From NCBI GenBank assembly GCA_030426005.1, contig JAUHZM010000200.1, forward strand, positions 1 to 5,967: a stretch of DNA of 5,967 nt, given 5' to 3'. A program made the translations under genes and the position numbers. Positions within the stretch are counted from its first letter, which is position 1, and every line of letters begins with the position of its first letter. Shown piece after piece: positions 1 through 5,967 of this stretch. The notes beneath the pieces were generated by a model. It ran no database searches and was not told where the DNA came from. It was given only the letters and a program-made list of their open reading frames with translations. This DNA comes from Gammaproteobacteria bacterium. Lineage in GTDB: Bacteria; Pseudomonadota; Gammaproteobacteria; Arenicellales; Arenicellaceae.

Positions 1-2
1 AG

Positions 3-1040
3 CTGGCAGAGAAACTTAATCCAGATACTGGCTACGACACTTTGGCAACGTTTCTGGATAAGCTAGAGCAAGACTACGACGAACATATTTGCCCTGAATC
101 GGTCACCAAACAGAATGGCTACGGTGTGGTGTATCTCGTGAACGGCGGTAGTGGTGATTACATCACAGGGCTTACCGTCAAGCTGGTACATGACTTGTGT
201 CCTGACGTGCACGTTCAGGGCTGGGGCGCAGGCGATGACGATCCCTGGGAGTTCTGGTTTAAAATATTTGATGGCCGAGTCGTCCGTTACGATGACCAGC
301 CATGGGAAGACGATGACGAGGATGCTCGCCTATTGGCCACCGTCTATCGCTGGTGGCATGAGGATATGCCAACGAAAATCAAAGAGGGTTTTCTAAGTGA
401 ATCGAGCGAGGTCGAACCAGCTGATTTGTCGGATGACGAATACGATGACTGGGTCGACGCCTTACATGATCGTGCATACGAAGACGACCCAGTATCGCAA
501 GGTGTCGAGCCGGCGCTCGGCAAGGATGATGTTAAGGAAATGGTCGGTGCAATCAGTGAATTGTTTTCAATGTTCAAAGCCTCATCAAAGGCCTCGAAGA
601 ATCCACAATCCGACGCGATCCAGACCGATGCAGTTACCGAGGCCCAAGTGTTGGTGGCGTTCAATGATCTAGCCGATTGCGCACGAAGTTTAGACCTAGA
701 TGGCTCACTCAAGCATATTTCGAAAAACCTGAGTGGACAGACCATGGTCTTGGACGAGGACTTTCCGCAGCCGATCCCAGTGAGATACGGACTCTACAAA
801 CTAGGGTTGGCCTCAGTGTTGAATGAAAAATATCAGTACCGACTCGACCAAACAGTTGACAGCTTTAAGTTGCTGGATGATGGTCGAGGTGAATTGACCT
901 ACCACTCCGTCACGGAGTACCTCGAACCCGGATCAGCAAAGCCTGTGAAGATGTATACGCGTGATAGAGCAATCTGGGCGATCGAGGACGGTCGACTACA
1001 AGTTGTCGAGCTACATTCCCAAGAGTATCTCCCAAACTAG
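3..1040 (+). CDS. Acidic two-part hypothetical protein, 5' end outside the window (C-terminal NTF2-like region)
   Basis: I do not recognise this gene. The reading frame is open to the left edge with no stop, so the true start probably lies outside. A TTG at 42 could serve as a start but has no Shine-Dalgarno sequence, and the preceding 13 in-frame codons look like normal protein. Of the 345 visible residues, about 30-125 form a compact, tryptophan-rich region (motifs GGSGDYITGL and VQGWGAGDDDPWEFWFK). Residues 129-200 are a strongly acidic, low-complexity linker followed by a helix. Residues 214-343 read like an NTF2/SnoaL-type domain: a first helix (VAFNDLADCARSLDLDGSLK), then alternating strands ending in RDRAIWAIEDGRLQVVELHS, the usual terminal beta hairpin of that fold. 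That fold call is an inference from pattern. There is no signal peptide in the visible part and no membrane segment, so a cytoplasmic location is likely. It runs convergently into the MarR gene with a 4-base overlap. The coding call is secure; the function is unknown. Confidence 0.85.
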   Translation: MAEKLNPDTGYDTLATFLDKLEQDYDEHICPESVTKQNGYGVVYLVNGGSGDYITGLTVKLVHDLCPDVHVQGWGAGDDDPWEFWFKIFDGRVVRYDDQPWEDDDEDARLLATVYRWWHEDMPTKIKEGFLSESSEVEPADLSDDEYDDWVDALHDRAYEDDPVSQGVEPALGKDDVKEMVGAISELFSMFKASSKASKNPQSDAIQTDAVTEAQVLVAFNDLADCARSLDLDGSLKHISKNLSGQTMVLDEDFPQPIPVRYGLYKLGLASVLNEKYQYRLDQTVDSFKLLDDGRGELTYHSVTEYLEPGSAKPVKMYTRDRAIWAIEDGRLQVVELHSQEYLPN

Positions 1041-1552
1041 CTTCCCGTCTTAGACTGGTTTTTTGTGTGATCCTTATCTGCAGCTTCCTCAATACTCCCT
1101 AAGTGCAGTAGCGGTGATGCGTCTATGTCGGTTGCATTCATCATGCTGGCTACGCGCTGGAAGGCCGAAATAATCATCGATTGCTCCCATTCTTCGAGTT
1201 GCTCAAACTGAACGGTAAACCTGTCTTGAAGTGGAATGGGCGCATTTGCGAGTATTCGTTGCCCTTCCTCGGTCAGGCTGACGTGAACTTTACGTTTGTC
1301 GTCGGTTGACCTTTGGCGGCAAACTAAGCCTCGACTTTCTAAGCGGGCCAATATGTTGGTCGCGGTGGATTGGCTCACGCTCATTTGCTCTGCCATCTCA
1401 CTGATTTTTGCGTCTTGATTTGCTTCGATAGTCTGGAGCAACAAAATTTGCGGGGCAGTTAAACCAATAGTCTTAGCGAGATATCGGGAGTGGATATCCG
1501 TTGCCCTAATCACACGTCGCAGCGCAATAAGAACTTCTTCTGCTTTATTCAC
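1037..1552 (-). CDS. MarR-family winged helix-turn-helix transcriptional regulator (EctR/CosR-like)
   Basis: This encodes a dimeric DNA-binding repressor of the MarR family, 171 residues with the GTG start chosen here. An N-terminal dimerisation helix with LRRVIRATDIHSR (residues 11-23) leads into GLTAPQILLLQ (30-40). The winged helix follows: ISEMAEQMSVS (50-60), the recognition helix QSTATNILARLESRG (61-75), and the wing DDKRKVHVSLTEEG (84-97), which carries the family D-x-R...V-x-LT-x-x-G signature. The C-terminal helices (EEWEQSMIISAFQRVASMMNA) close the dimer interface. The frame extends upstream to a TTG at 1723, but that triplet lies inside a predicted -35 box and the extra 57 residues are unlike MarR proteins. 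GTG at 1552 gives a family-typical length, although no clear Shine-Dalgarno precedes it. From memory, the N-terminal and C-terminal motifs resemble the EctR/CosR subgroup, which controls compatible-solute genes; no such genes are present here. It is divergent from the TonB-dependent receptor, its likely target along with itself. Confidence 0.93.
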   Translation of the reverse strand: MNKAEEVLIALRRVIRATDIHSRYLAKTIGLTAPQILLLQTIEANQDAKISEMAEQMSVSQSTATNILARLESRGLVCRQRSTDDKRKVHVSLTEEGQRILANAPIPLQDRFTVQFEQLEEWEQSMIISAFQRVASMMNATDIDASPLLHLGSIEEAADKDHTKNQSKTGS

Positions 1553-1681
1553 GGCAATATTCGTAAAGTTAATCTTTGAGTAACTAAGCCGGAGAATACG
1601 TTTAAGAACCTGCTCCCGTAAAGCAAATATGAGTATCAATGCGCTGTATCGTCCTCGGCAACGATGTGTTTCGCCATAATA

Positions 1682-1697
1682 ACTTTCAATTAAAAGT
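1682..1697. promoter_or_regulatory. Candidate MarR operator: 16-bp palindrome over the marR -10 box
   Basis: ACTTTCAATTAAAAGT is a 16-bp palindrome with seven of eight base pairs symmetric. It overlaps the predicted -10 box and the expected transcription start of the MarR gene, where a bound dimer would block RNA polymerase. The size and AT-rich two-fold symmetry suit a MarR-type dimer, and autorepression is common in the family. That this protein binds here is an inference. The arm ACTTTTAAT (minus strand) recurs exactly on the plus strand at 1789-1797. Confidence 0.4.
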
Positions 1698-1723
1698 ATA
1701 TTTTTAAGTAAAGCATCACACAA
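1695..1723 (-). promoter_or_regulatory. Predicted sigma70-type promoter of the MarR gene
   Basis: Read on the minus strand, a -35-like TTGTGT (1723-1718) and a -10 TATACT (1700-1695, five of six consensus bases) are separated by exactly 17 bases. Transcription would start near 1688, giving a leader of about 136 bases before the GTG at 1552. The -35 is weak (three of six), but the -10 and spacing are good. The match is by eye only. Confidence 0.5.
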
Positions 1724-1786
1724 CCTCAGTGTTTTTTGTCTTTGAACCCTATAAATGTTAGGATTCGCGCCAAATTCACATCATTC

Positions 1787-1815
1787 CGACTTTTAATAAT
1801 AGTTTCACTTAGAAT
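1787..1815 (+). promoter_or_regulatory. Weak candidate promoter and half-site upstream of the receptor gene
   Basis: TAGAAT at 1810-1815 matches five of six bases of a -10 box and would start transcription near 1822, about 44 bases before the receptor ATG. No good -35 lies 16-18 bases upstream (CGACTT at 1787-1792 is poor), so an activator or another sigma factor could be needed, or the real promoter is elsewhere. The half-site ACTTTTAAT (1789-1797) sits over this -35 position. A looser inverted repeat, AATAAT (1795-1800) with ATTATT (1814-1819), flanks the -10. Confidence 0.25.
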
Positions 1816-1848
1816 TATTTTAATCGTTGGGTTAATTAAAAAAAGACT

Positions 1849-1853
1849 GGGAG
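1849..1853 (+). promoter_or_regulatory. Ribosome binding site of the TonB-dependent receptor
   Basis: GGGAG ends 12 bases before the ATG at 1866. The spacing is longer than ideal, but no better purine run lies closer. The ATG begins a textbook signal peptide, which supports this start independently. Confidence 0.45.
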
Positions 1854-1865
1854 TTAGATAGCTAA

Positions 1866-4451
1866 ATGCTCAACAAGAAGAAAATCGCACTCGCTGTTGC
1901 CATGGCGAGCGCCGCGACGGCAAACGCACAAAATGGCAAAGTCATTGAAGAAGTCGTGGTCACCGCGACCAAACGCACAGCAAGTACACAAGACATTCCG
2001 ATCGCCGTTTCGGCAGTGAGCGAAGAGTCTCTTGAGCAGCTTGGTATCAGTAACTTTTCGGACTACTTAGTGCAATTGCCAGGTGTTACCGCTGGCGGCA
2101 GTGGACCTGGACAAAACACCATCTACATTCGTGGTGTGGCATCCACAACACCGAACCTGACAACTGCTGGTGTCGCCGGCTTGGCACCAAATGTGGCGCT
2201 TTACCTCGACGAACAACCCCTCGCACAGCCTGGACGAAACTTGGATGTGTACACCGCCGACATGAATCGTGTGGAAGTGTTGAGCGGTCCTCAAGGCACG
2301 TTGTTTGGCGCGAGCTCACAAGCAGGTACCGTCCGCTTGATTACCAATAAGCCTGACCCTACTGGTCAGTATGGCAGTGTCAAGGCAGGTTACGCGACCA
2401 CAAAGTCTGGCGACGACAGCCACAACATCGAAGCGATGTTGAATTTCCCTGTCACCGATAACTTTACTTTGCGTGGCGTTGTTTACCGTGACACGCAAGG
2501 TGGATACATCGACAACGTGCCAGGTTTGCTAAACGTTTCTGAGAGTGCACGATTTCGACCAGCGGGGACCGTTCGAGCGAACGGTGTGCCAGTGAATAAT
2601 TCACGCGCAGGGTTCCAGTCCACCGCCGATTTGAGCAATGTTAACTTCATCAACGCCGACAACACCGCATTGGTTGAAGAGAACTTCAACGAGAGCACGT
2701 ATACCGGTGGACGTTTGAGTGGTTTATTGGATTTAAGTGACCAATGGAGCTTATTGGTTTCTCATACAACACAAGACCTTGATTCCGATGGTGTCTTTTT
2801 TGCTGATCCAGACCTGGATGACTTGCAGATTCAGCGTTACGAGGATGACCGCATCGAAGATAGCTTCGACAACACGAGCTGGACTTTAAAGGGTCAAATT
2901 GCAGAGTTGGAGGTTGTTTATACCGGTGCGTTTACCGACCGAACTACCGATCAAATGATCGACTATGCCGACTACATGTTTGTCGGTCAGTACCTGCCAT
3001 ACTACATTTGTGACTCGTCGGTTTCGTATCCGGGCGACGCTGCACCAAGTGGCACTTGCCAAGCACCGAACTTATTCGTAGACAGCACAACAGAGACCAC
3101 AGTGCAAACGCATGAGCTTCGTATCAGCACACCGGAGGACAGCGCAGTACGTGCCACGGTCGGTGCATTCTACAGTGACCTTGAACTGAAAGAGCGTAAC
3201 GATTTTACCTATCGAGGTTCAGAGTTTGTTGATGGCTACGGCATTCAAACTGGTTTCTCACCTAACTTTCCATTTACTACAGGATTTACCTCAGACGCAG
3301 GCCCCTTCCCGGCCGGTGTCATCTTTCGCAATGACGTTAAGCGAACCGATGAACAAGTTGGTGCGTTTGGTGAAGTTACCTGGGATATGTCTGAACAATT
3401 TGCGTTGACTGTTGGCGCACGATACTACGATATTGAAGTCGACTTTGAAGGCAGTGCAAACTCCTCGTTTTGTAATCTATTTCAAGGTGATGTCAATGCG
3501 TTTGGCACGGATATCAGCGACATCTACAACGGCGATGGACAGATCACTTTCCGTGGTTCGTGCGATCCGAGCACGCATGTCACCTACACTGCCGATACGA
3601 TTGACGAAAATACGCCAGCTGCAGTCATTGCTGCGTTGAATGCACCAGACAAAGCGAAGACCGATGGCACGATTTTTAAGCTTACCGGAAACTGGACACC
3701 CGATGCGAATCAGCTGTACTACGCAACGATTTCAGAAGGTTTTCGCCCAGGCTTATTAAATCGCCCTGGCGGCGCATCTAACCCAGCGGGGACTTTTAGC
3801 GTACCGTATGCGCTGGATACCGATGAAGTGGTGAACTACGAGTTGGGATGGAAAACTGACTTGATGGCCGGCGCGCTGCGCCTGAACGGCAGTGTGTTCC
3901 ATGTGCAAATCGAGAACTTACAAACCACTATTTTGGATCCGAGCATCACCAACCTTTTCTTTTCTGACAATGCAGCAAACGCTGAAGTAACCGGGCTGGA
4001 AACCGAGTTTACTTGGTTGCCCGACGTGGCAGGCTTGACTGTTCGTGGTGCGGCTTCATTGCTGGATTCTGAAATCACCGACGTATTAACGCCGACCAAT
4101 GATGTGCGCCAAGGCGATGAATTAGCTTTCGCACCGGGATTCCAAGCAAACCTCTTGGCGCGTTATGAGTGGAATATCAGTGGCGATAAACTGGCACATA
4201 TCATGCCGCACGTGGCGCACTCTGATAAATCCTATTCCGATATCATCTCAATTAACCGGGCGGAGATTGATAGCTGGACTATGTTCGGTGTCACTGCTGG
4301 CATTTCGACTGAAAAATGGTCAGCCGAGGTTTATATTGATAATCTTACGGATGAACGTGCCGAACTATCGCGTAATTTTGTGAATGATCGACACCGTGTC
4401 TCTTATGCACGGCCGCGTACCACCGGCTTCCGAGTGACCTACAACTTCTAA
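1866..4451 (+). CDS. TonB-dependent outer-membrane receptor
   Basis: This 861-residue protein is an outer-membrane active transporter that uses TonB-ExbB-ExbD energy to import a scarce substrate such as an iron chelate, vitamin or glycan. The N-terminus is a signal peptide: lysines at 4-6, a hydrophobic core, and a likely cleavage after ANA (residue 21). EEVVVTA (28-34) is the TonB-box region. The plug domain covers about 40-165, with LPGVTAGGSGPGQNTIYIRG and the hallmark RVEVLSGPQGTLFGASSQAG (135-154). The 22-strand barrel fills the rest, including FRPG in a late strand near residue 625 and the ending TTGFRVTYNF, whose terminal Phe is the BAM recognition signal. There is no N-terminal STN signalling domain, so it is unlikely to drive a FecI/FecR-type system. 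Two closely spaced cysteine pairs (382/398 and 536/566) probably staple extracellular loops. The substrate cannot be inferred. It is divergent from the MarR gene and followed by a terminator. Family call secure; length normal. Confidence 0.97.
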   Translation: MLNKKKIALAVAMASAATANAQNGKVIEEVVVTATKRTASTQDIPIAVSAVSEESLEQLGISNFSDYLVQLPGVTAGGSGPGQNTIYIRGVASTTPNLTTAGVAGLAPNVALYLDEQPLAQPGRNLDVYTADMNRVEVLSGPQGTLFGASSQAGTVRLITNKPDPTGQYGSVKAGYATTKSGDDSHNIEAMLNFPVTDNFTLRGVVYRDTQGGYIDNVPGLLNVSESARFRPAGTVRANGVPVNNSRAGFQSTADLSNVNFINADNTALVEENFNESTYTGGRLSGLLDLSDQWSLLVSHTTQDLDSDGVFFADPDLDDLQIQRYEDDRIEDSFDNTSWTLKGQIAELEVVYTGAFTDRTTDQMIDYADYMFVGQYLPYYICDSSVSYPGDAAPSGTCQAPNLFVDSTTETTVQTHELRISTPEDSAVRATVGAFYSDLELKERNDFTYRGSEFVDGYGIQTGFSPNFPFTTGFTSDAGPFPAGVIFRNDVKRTDEQVGAFGEVTWDMSEQFALTVGARYYDIEVDFEGSANSSFCNLFQGDVNAFGTDISDIYNGDGQITFRGSCDPSTHVTYTADTIDENTPAAVIAALNAPDKAKTDGTIFKLTGNWTPDANQLYYATISEGFRPGLLNRPGGASNPAGTFSVPYALDTDEVVNYELGWKTDLMAGALRLNGSVFHVQIENLQTTILDPSITNLFFSDNAANAEVTGLETEFTWLPDVAGLTVRGAASLLDSEITDVLTPTNDVRQGDELAFAPGFQANLLARYEWNISGDKLAHIMPHVAHSDKSYSDIISINRAEIDSWTMFGVTAGISTEKWSAEVYIDNLTDERAELSRNFVNDRHRVSYARPRTTGFRVTYNF

Positions 4452-4480
4452 GCCCGACAAACTATCAATTAAAACAGCTA

Positions 4481-4511
4481 AGAATGCCCCGAATTCGGGG
4501 CATTCTATTTT
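4481..4511 (+). terminator. Rho-independent terminator after the receptor gene
   Basis: A perfect 26-bp palindrome (4481-4506) can fold into an 11-bp GC-rich stem (arm AGAATGCCCCG) with an AATT loop, 29 bases after the receptor stop codon. The tail ATTTT is a short U-run, so termination may be incomplete. The reverse orientation lacks a clear U-run. Confidence 0.8.
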
Positions 4512-4523
4512 GAGTACTGCGAA

Positions 4524-5967
4524 TTGAACAAGCATAAACCAGAGCCTGCTGAACTTGGCGACATCGAAGTCTATATGCGTGCGAACGACTTCCATGCAGC
4601 GCTCGACCTGCTTGCCAAACGGTTAGAGCAGGCACCGGAATACGCCGAATTACACTATCTCAAAGCAGTTTGTCACCGCTATCTTTCTGAGTTCGATGCA
4701 GCACTCGCATCACTCACTGAATTGAAGCGACTTGCGCCAGACCACAGTCGCGGCATGCAAGAACAAGGACACTTATTGGTCGCCACGGGCGACACACGAC
4801 GCGCACTCGATGCATATACTCGCGCTACGCAACTCAACCCAGCCCTGATGCCGAGTTGGCGCGCGCAAATAAACCTACTCACGCAGCTAAAACTGACTGA
4901 TCAAGCCAATGCCGCTGCTGAACAGGCGCGCAAAATTGCGCAATTGCCAGCGCCTTTGCTACAAGTCATTGAACTTCGTGCCCAAGGCAAGCTAGTCAAG
5001 GCGGAACAACTCTGTCGACGCTTCTTACAAGTCAACCCGACACACATCGAAGGCATGCGCCAGCTAGCCGATATTGGTACACGACTCGGGATGCTGGAAG
5101 ACGCCGAGTTTTTATTAAGTAGTGCACTAGAATTGCAGCCTGCGAGTATTGATGTCACGGTTGACTACATTCAAGTTCTTCGCAAGCGCCAAAAACACCA
5201 ACTTGCTTTTGAACAAGCGCGCACTCTCATCGAACGATTCCCCGGTAATGCGCAATTCCGATCGTTGTTTGCGATCGAAAGCATGCAAATCGGCGATTAC
5301 GCAACCGCGATCGACAACTTTGACCTCGTACTGAAGGCCTTACCTAACGAACCAACCACATTGACCTCGCAGGGGCACGCATACAAAACAATGGGGGATC
5401 AGGAGGCGGCAGTAAACAACTATCGACGTGCGCTCGCAGCCAACCCTCGCCACTGTGAAGCTTGGTACTCACTGGCAAATTTGAAAACCGTGCGATTCAC
5501 TGACGACGATTTTAGCGCTATGCAAGCACTGCAAGCTGACCCGTTGCTGATTTCCGCAGATCAGGTCTACCTGCATTTTGCGTTGGGCAAAGCCTATGAG
5601 GACCGCGCAGACTATGCGGTCTCCTTCCAACATTACGCGACCGGCAATGAGCTTAAACGAACTCAAAGTCGCTACGACGCAGATCAAATGACGGAAGAGT
5701 TTCAAGCAATTCAAAAGACCTGCGACGCAGACTACGCACGCACTATTGCTGCTGGAGGATGTGCCGCACCTGACCCAATATTCATAGTTGGATTGCCGCG
5801 TTCCGGTTCTACCTTGCTCGAACAAATTCTATCGTCACACAGCCAGGTGGATGGCACGCTAGAACTACCTAACATTTTGGCGCTGGCACACACTCTGAGA
5901 CGTGGTGACCAACTGAGCAACGAGTCGCATTACCCTGCTGCGCTAAAAACGTTGTCTAACGAACAAC
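4524..5967 (+). CDS. TPR-repeat sulfotransferase family protein, 3' end outside the window
   Basis: The frame is open from 4482 to the right edge, giving 481 visible residues from the TTG at 4524. About nine TPR-like helix pairs span residues 15-375; examples are DFHAALDLLAKRLEQAPEY, DTRRALDAYTRATQLNPAL, MLEDAEFLLSSALELQPAS and DQEAAVNNYRRALAANPRH. A conserved linker follows (HFALGKAYEDRADYAVSFQHY), then a sulfotransferase domain opening with DPIFIVGLPRSGSTLLEQIL. GLPRSGST (423-430) is the 5'-phosphosulfate-binding loop that grips PAPS; SSHSQVDGTLELPNI comes next, as in relatives. The rest of the domain, including the 3'-phosphate-binding residues, lies outside. The family transfers sulfate from PAPS to a hydroxyl; the TPRs probably bind the acceptor or a partner. 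The acceptor is unknown. No signal peptide is seen, consistent with cytosolic PAPS. The TTG start keeps the first helix whole; ATG at 4575 (residue 18), preceded by GAAG, is the alternative. It lies 72 bases after the receptor, past the terminator. Confidence 0.92.
   Translation, partial: MNKHKPEPAELGDIEVYMRANDFHAALDLLAKRLEQAPEYAELHYLKAVCHRYLSEFDAALASLTELKRLAPDHSRGMQEQGHLLVATGDTRRALDAYTRATQLNPALMPSWRAQINLLTQLKLTDQANAAAEQARKIAQLPAPLLQVIELRAQGKLVKAEQLCRRFLQVNPTHIEGMRQLADIGTRLGMLEDAEFLLSSALELQPASIDVTVDYIQVLRKRQKHQLAFEQARTLIERFPGNAQFRSLFAIESMQIGDYATAIDNFDLVLKALPNEPTTLTSQGHAYKTMGDQEAAVNNYRRALAANPRHCEAWYSLANLKTVRFTDDDFSAMQALQADPLLISADQVYLHFALGKAYEDRADYAVSFQHYATGNELKRTQSRYDADQMTEEFQAIQKTCDADYARTIAAGGCAAPDPIFIVGLPRSGSTLLEQILSSHSQVDGTLELPNILALAHTLRRGDQLSNESHYPAALKTLSNEQ

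Noticed and set aside
344..745. 133-codon open frame on the minus strand inside the first gene
   Set aside because: It is antisense to a well-formed coding frame, is serine-rich as expected of a shadow frame, and shows no domain or ribosome site.
1041..1066. Possible terminator (GTCTTAGAC followed by TTTTTT) after the first gene
   Set aside because: The stem would be only three or four base pairs with almost no loop, and it lies inside the MarR coding region.
1741..1770. TATAAA at 1750-1755 as a -10 box for the receptor
   Set aside because: The sequence 17 bases upstream (CAGTGT) does not resemble a -35, and it would leave a leader of over 100 bases; kept only as a remote alternative.
1832..1839. 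TTAATTAA palindrome just upstream of the receptor ribosome site
   Set aside because: An 8-bp palindrome of only A and T is expected often in such an AT-rich stretch, and it does not resemble the candidate operator beyond composition.
4481..4506. The 26-bp palindrome as a mobile-element end, REP element or attachment site
   Set aside because: It occurs once in the window, has no flanking duplication, and its position and T-run after a stop codon fit a terminator.
4901..5158. 85-codon minus-strand frame opposite the TPR region, and the similar one at 5469-5825
   Set aside because: Both are shadows of the TPR-sulfotransferase frame, whose repeats and PAPS loop are clear; their own translations are low-complexity and motif-free.

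Overview
This window looks like chromosomal DNA from a Gram-negative bacterium, most likely a gammaproteobacterium of the marine or aquatic type. It has mid-range GC, an outer-membrane TonB-dependent receptor with a typical proteobacterial signal peptide and C-terminal phenylalanine, and a TPR-sulfotransferase of a kind common in such genomes. This is an inference from protein style; nothing in the window names the species. There are no tRNA, rRNA, CRISPR or insertion-sequence features.

Layout, left to right. (1) Positions 1-1040, + strand: the 3' part of an unrecognised, very acidic two-part protein. Its C-terminal part looks like an NTF2/SnoaL-type fold. (2) Positions 1037-1552, - strand: a MarR-family winged-helix regulator, convergent with gene 1; the two stop codons share the tetranucleotide CTAG. 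(3) Positions 1553-1865: a 313-base AT-rich divergent control region. It holds a good sigma70-type promoter for the MarR gene, a near-perfect 16-bp palindrome over that promoter's -10 box, and a further copy of the palindrome's half-site (ACTTTTAAT) on the receptor side. (4) Positions 1866-4451, + strand: a complete 861-residue TonB-dependent receptor. (5) Positions 4481-4511: a strong hairpin terminator with a perfect 26-bp palindrome. (6) From 4524 through the right edge, + strand: a long open frame encoding TPR repeats followed by a sulfotransferase domain, cut by the window end just after its PAPS-binding loop.

Working model: the MarR protein represses itself and probably the divergent receptor by binding the shared control region, and lifts repression on sensing a small molecule. 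The receptor would import a substrate across the outer membrane using TonB energy. The TPR-sulfotransferase just downstream would sulfate a carbohydrate, small molecule or peptide. The receptor and sulfotransferase are neighbours on one strand but separated by a terminator, so they may be only partly co-transcribed. The substrate of the receptor, the ligand of the regulator and the acceptor of the sulfotransferase cannot be read from the sequence. The most useful observations are the putative shared operators, the corrected MarR start, and the possible functional link between receptor and sulfotransferase.
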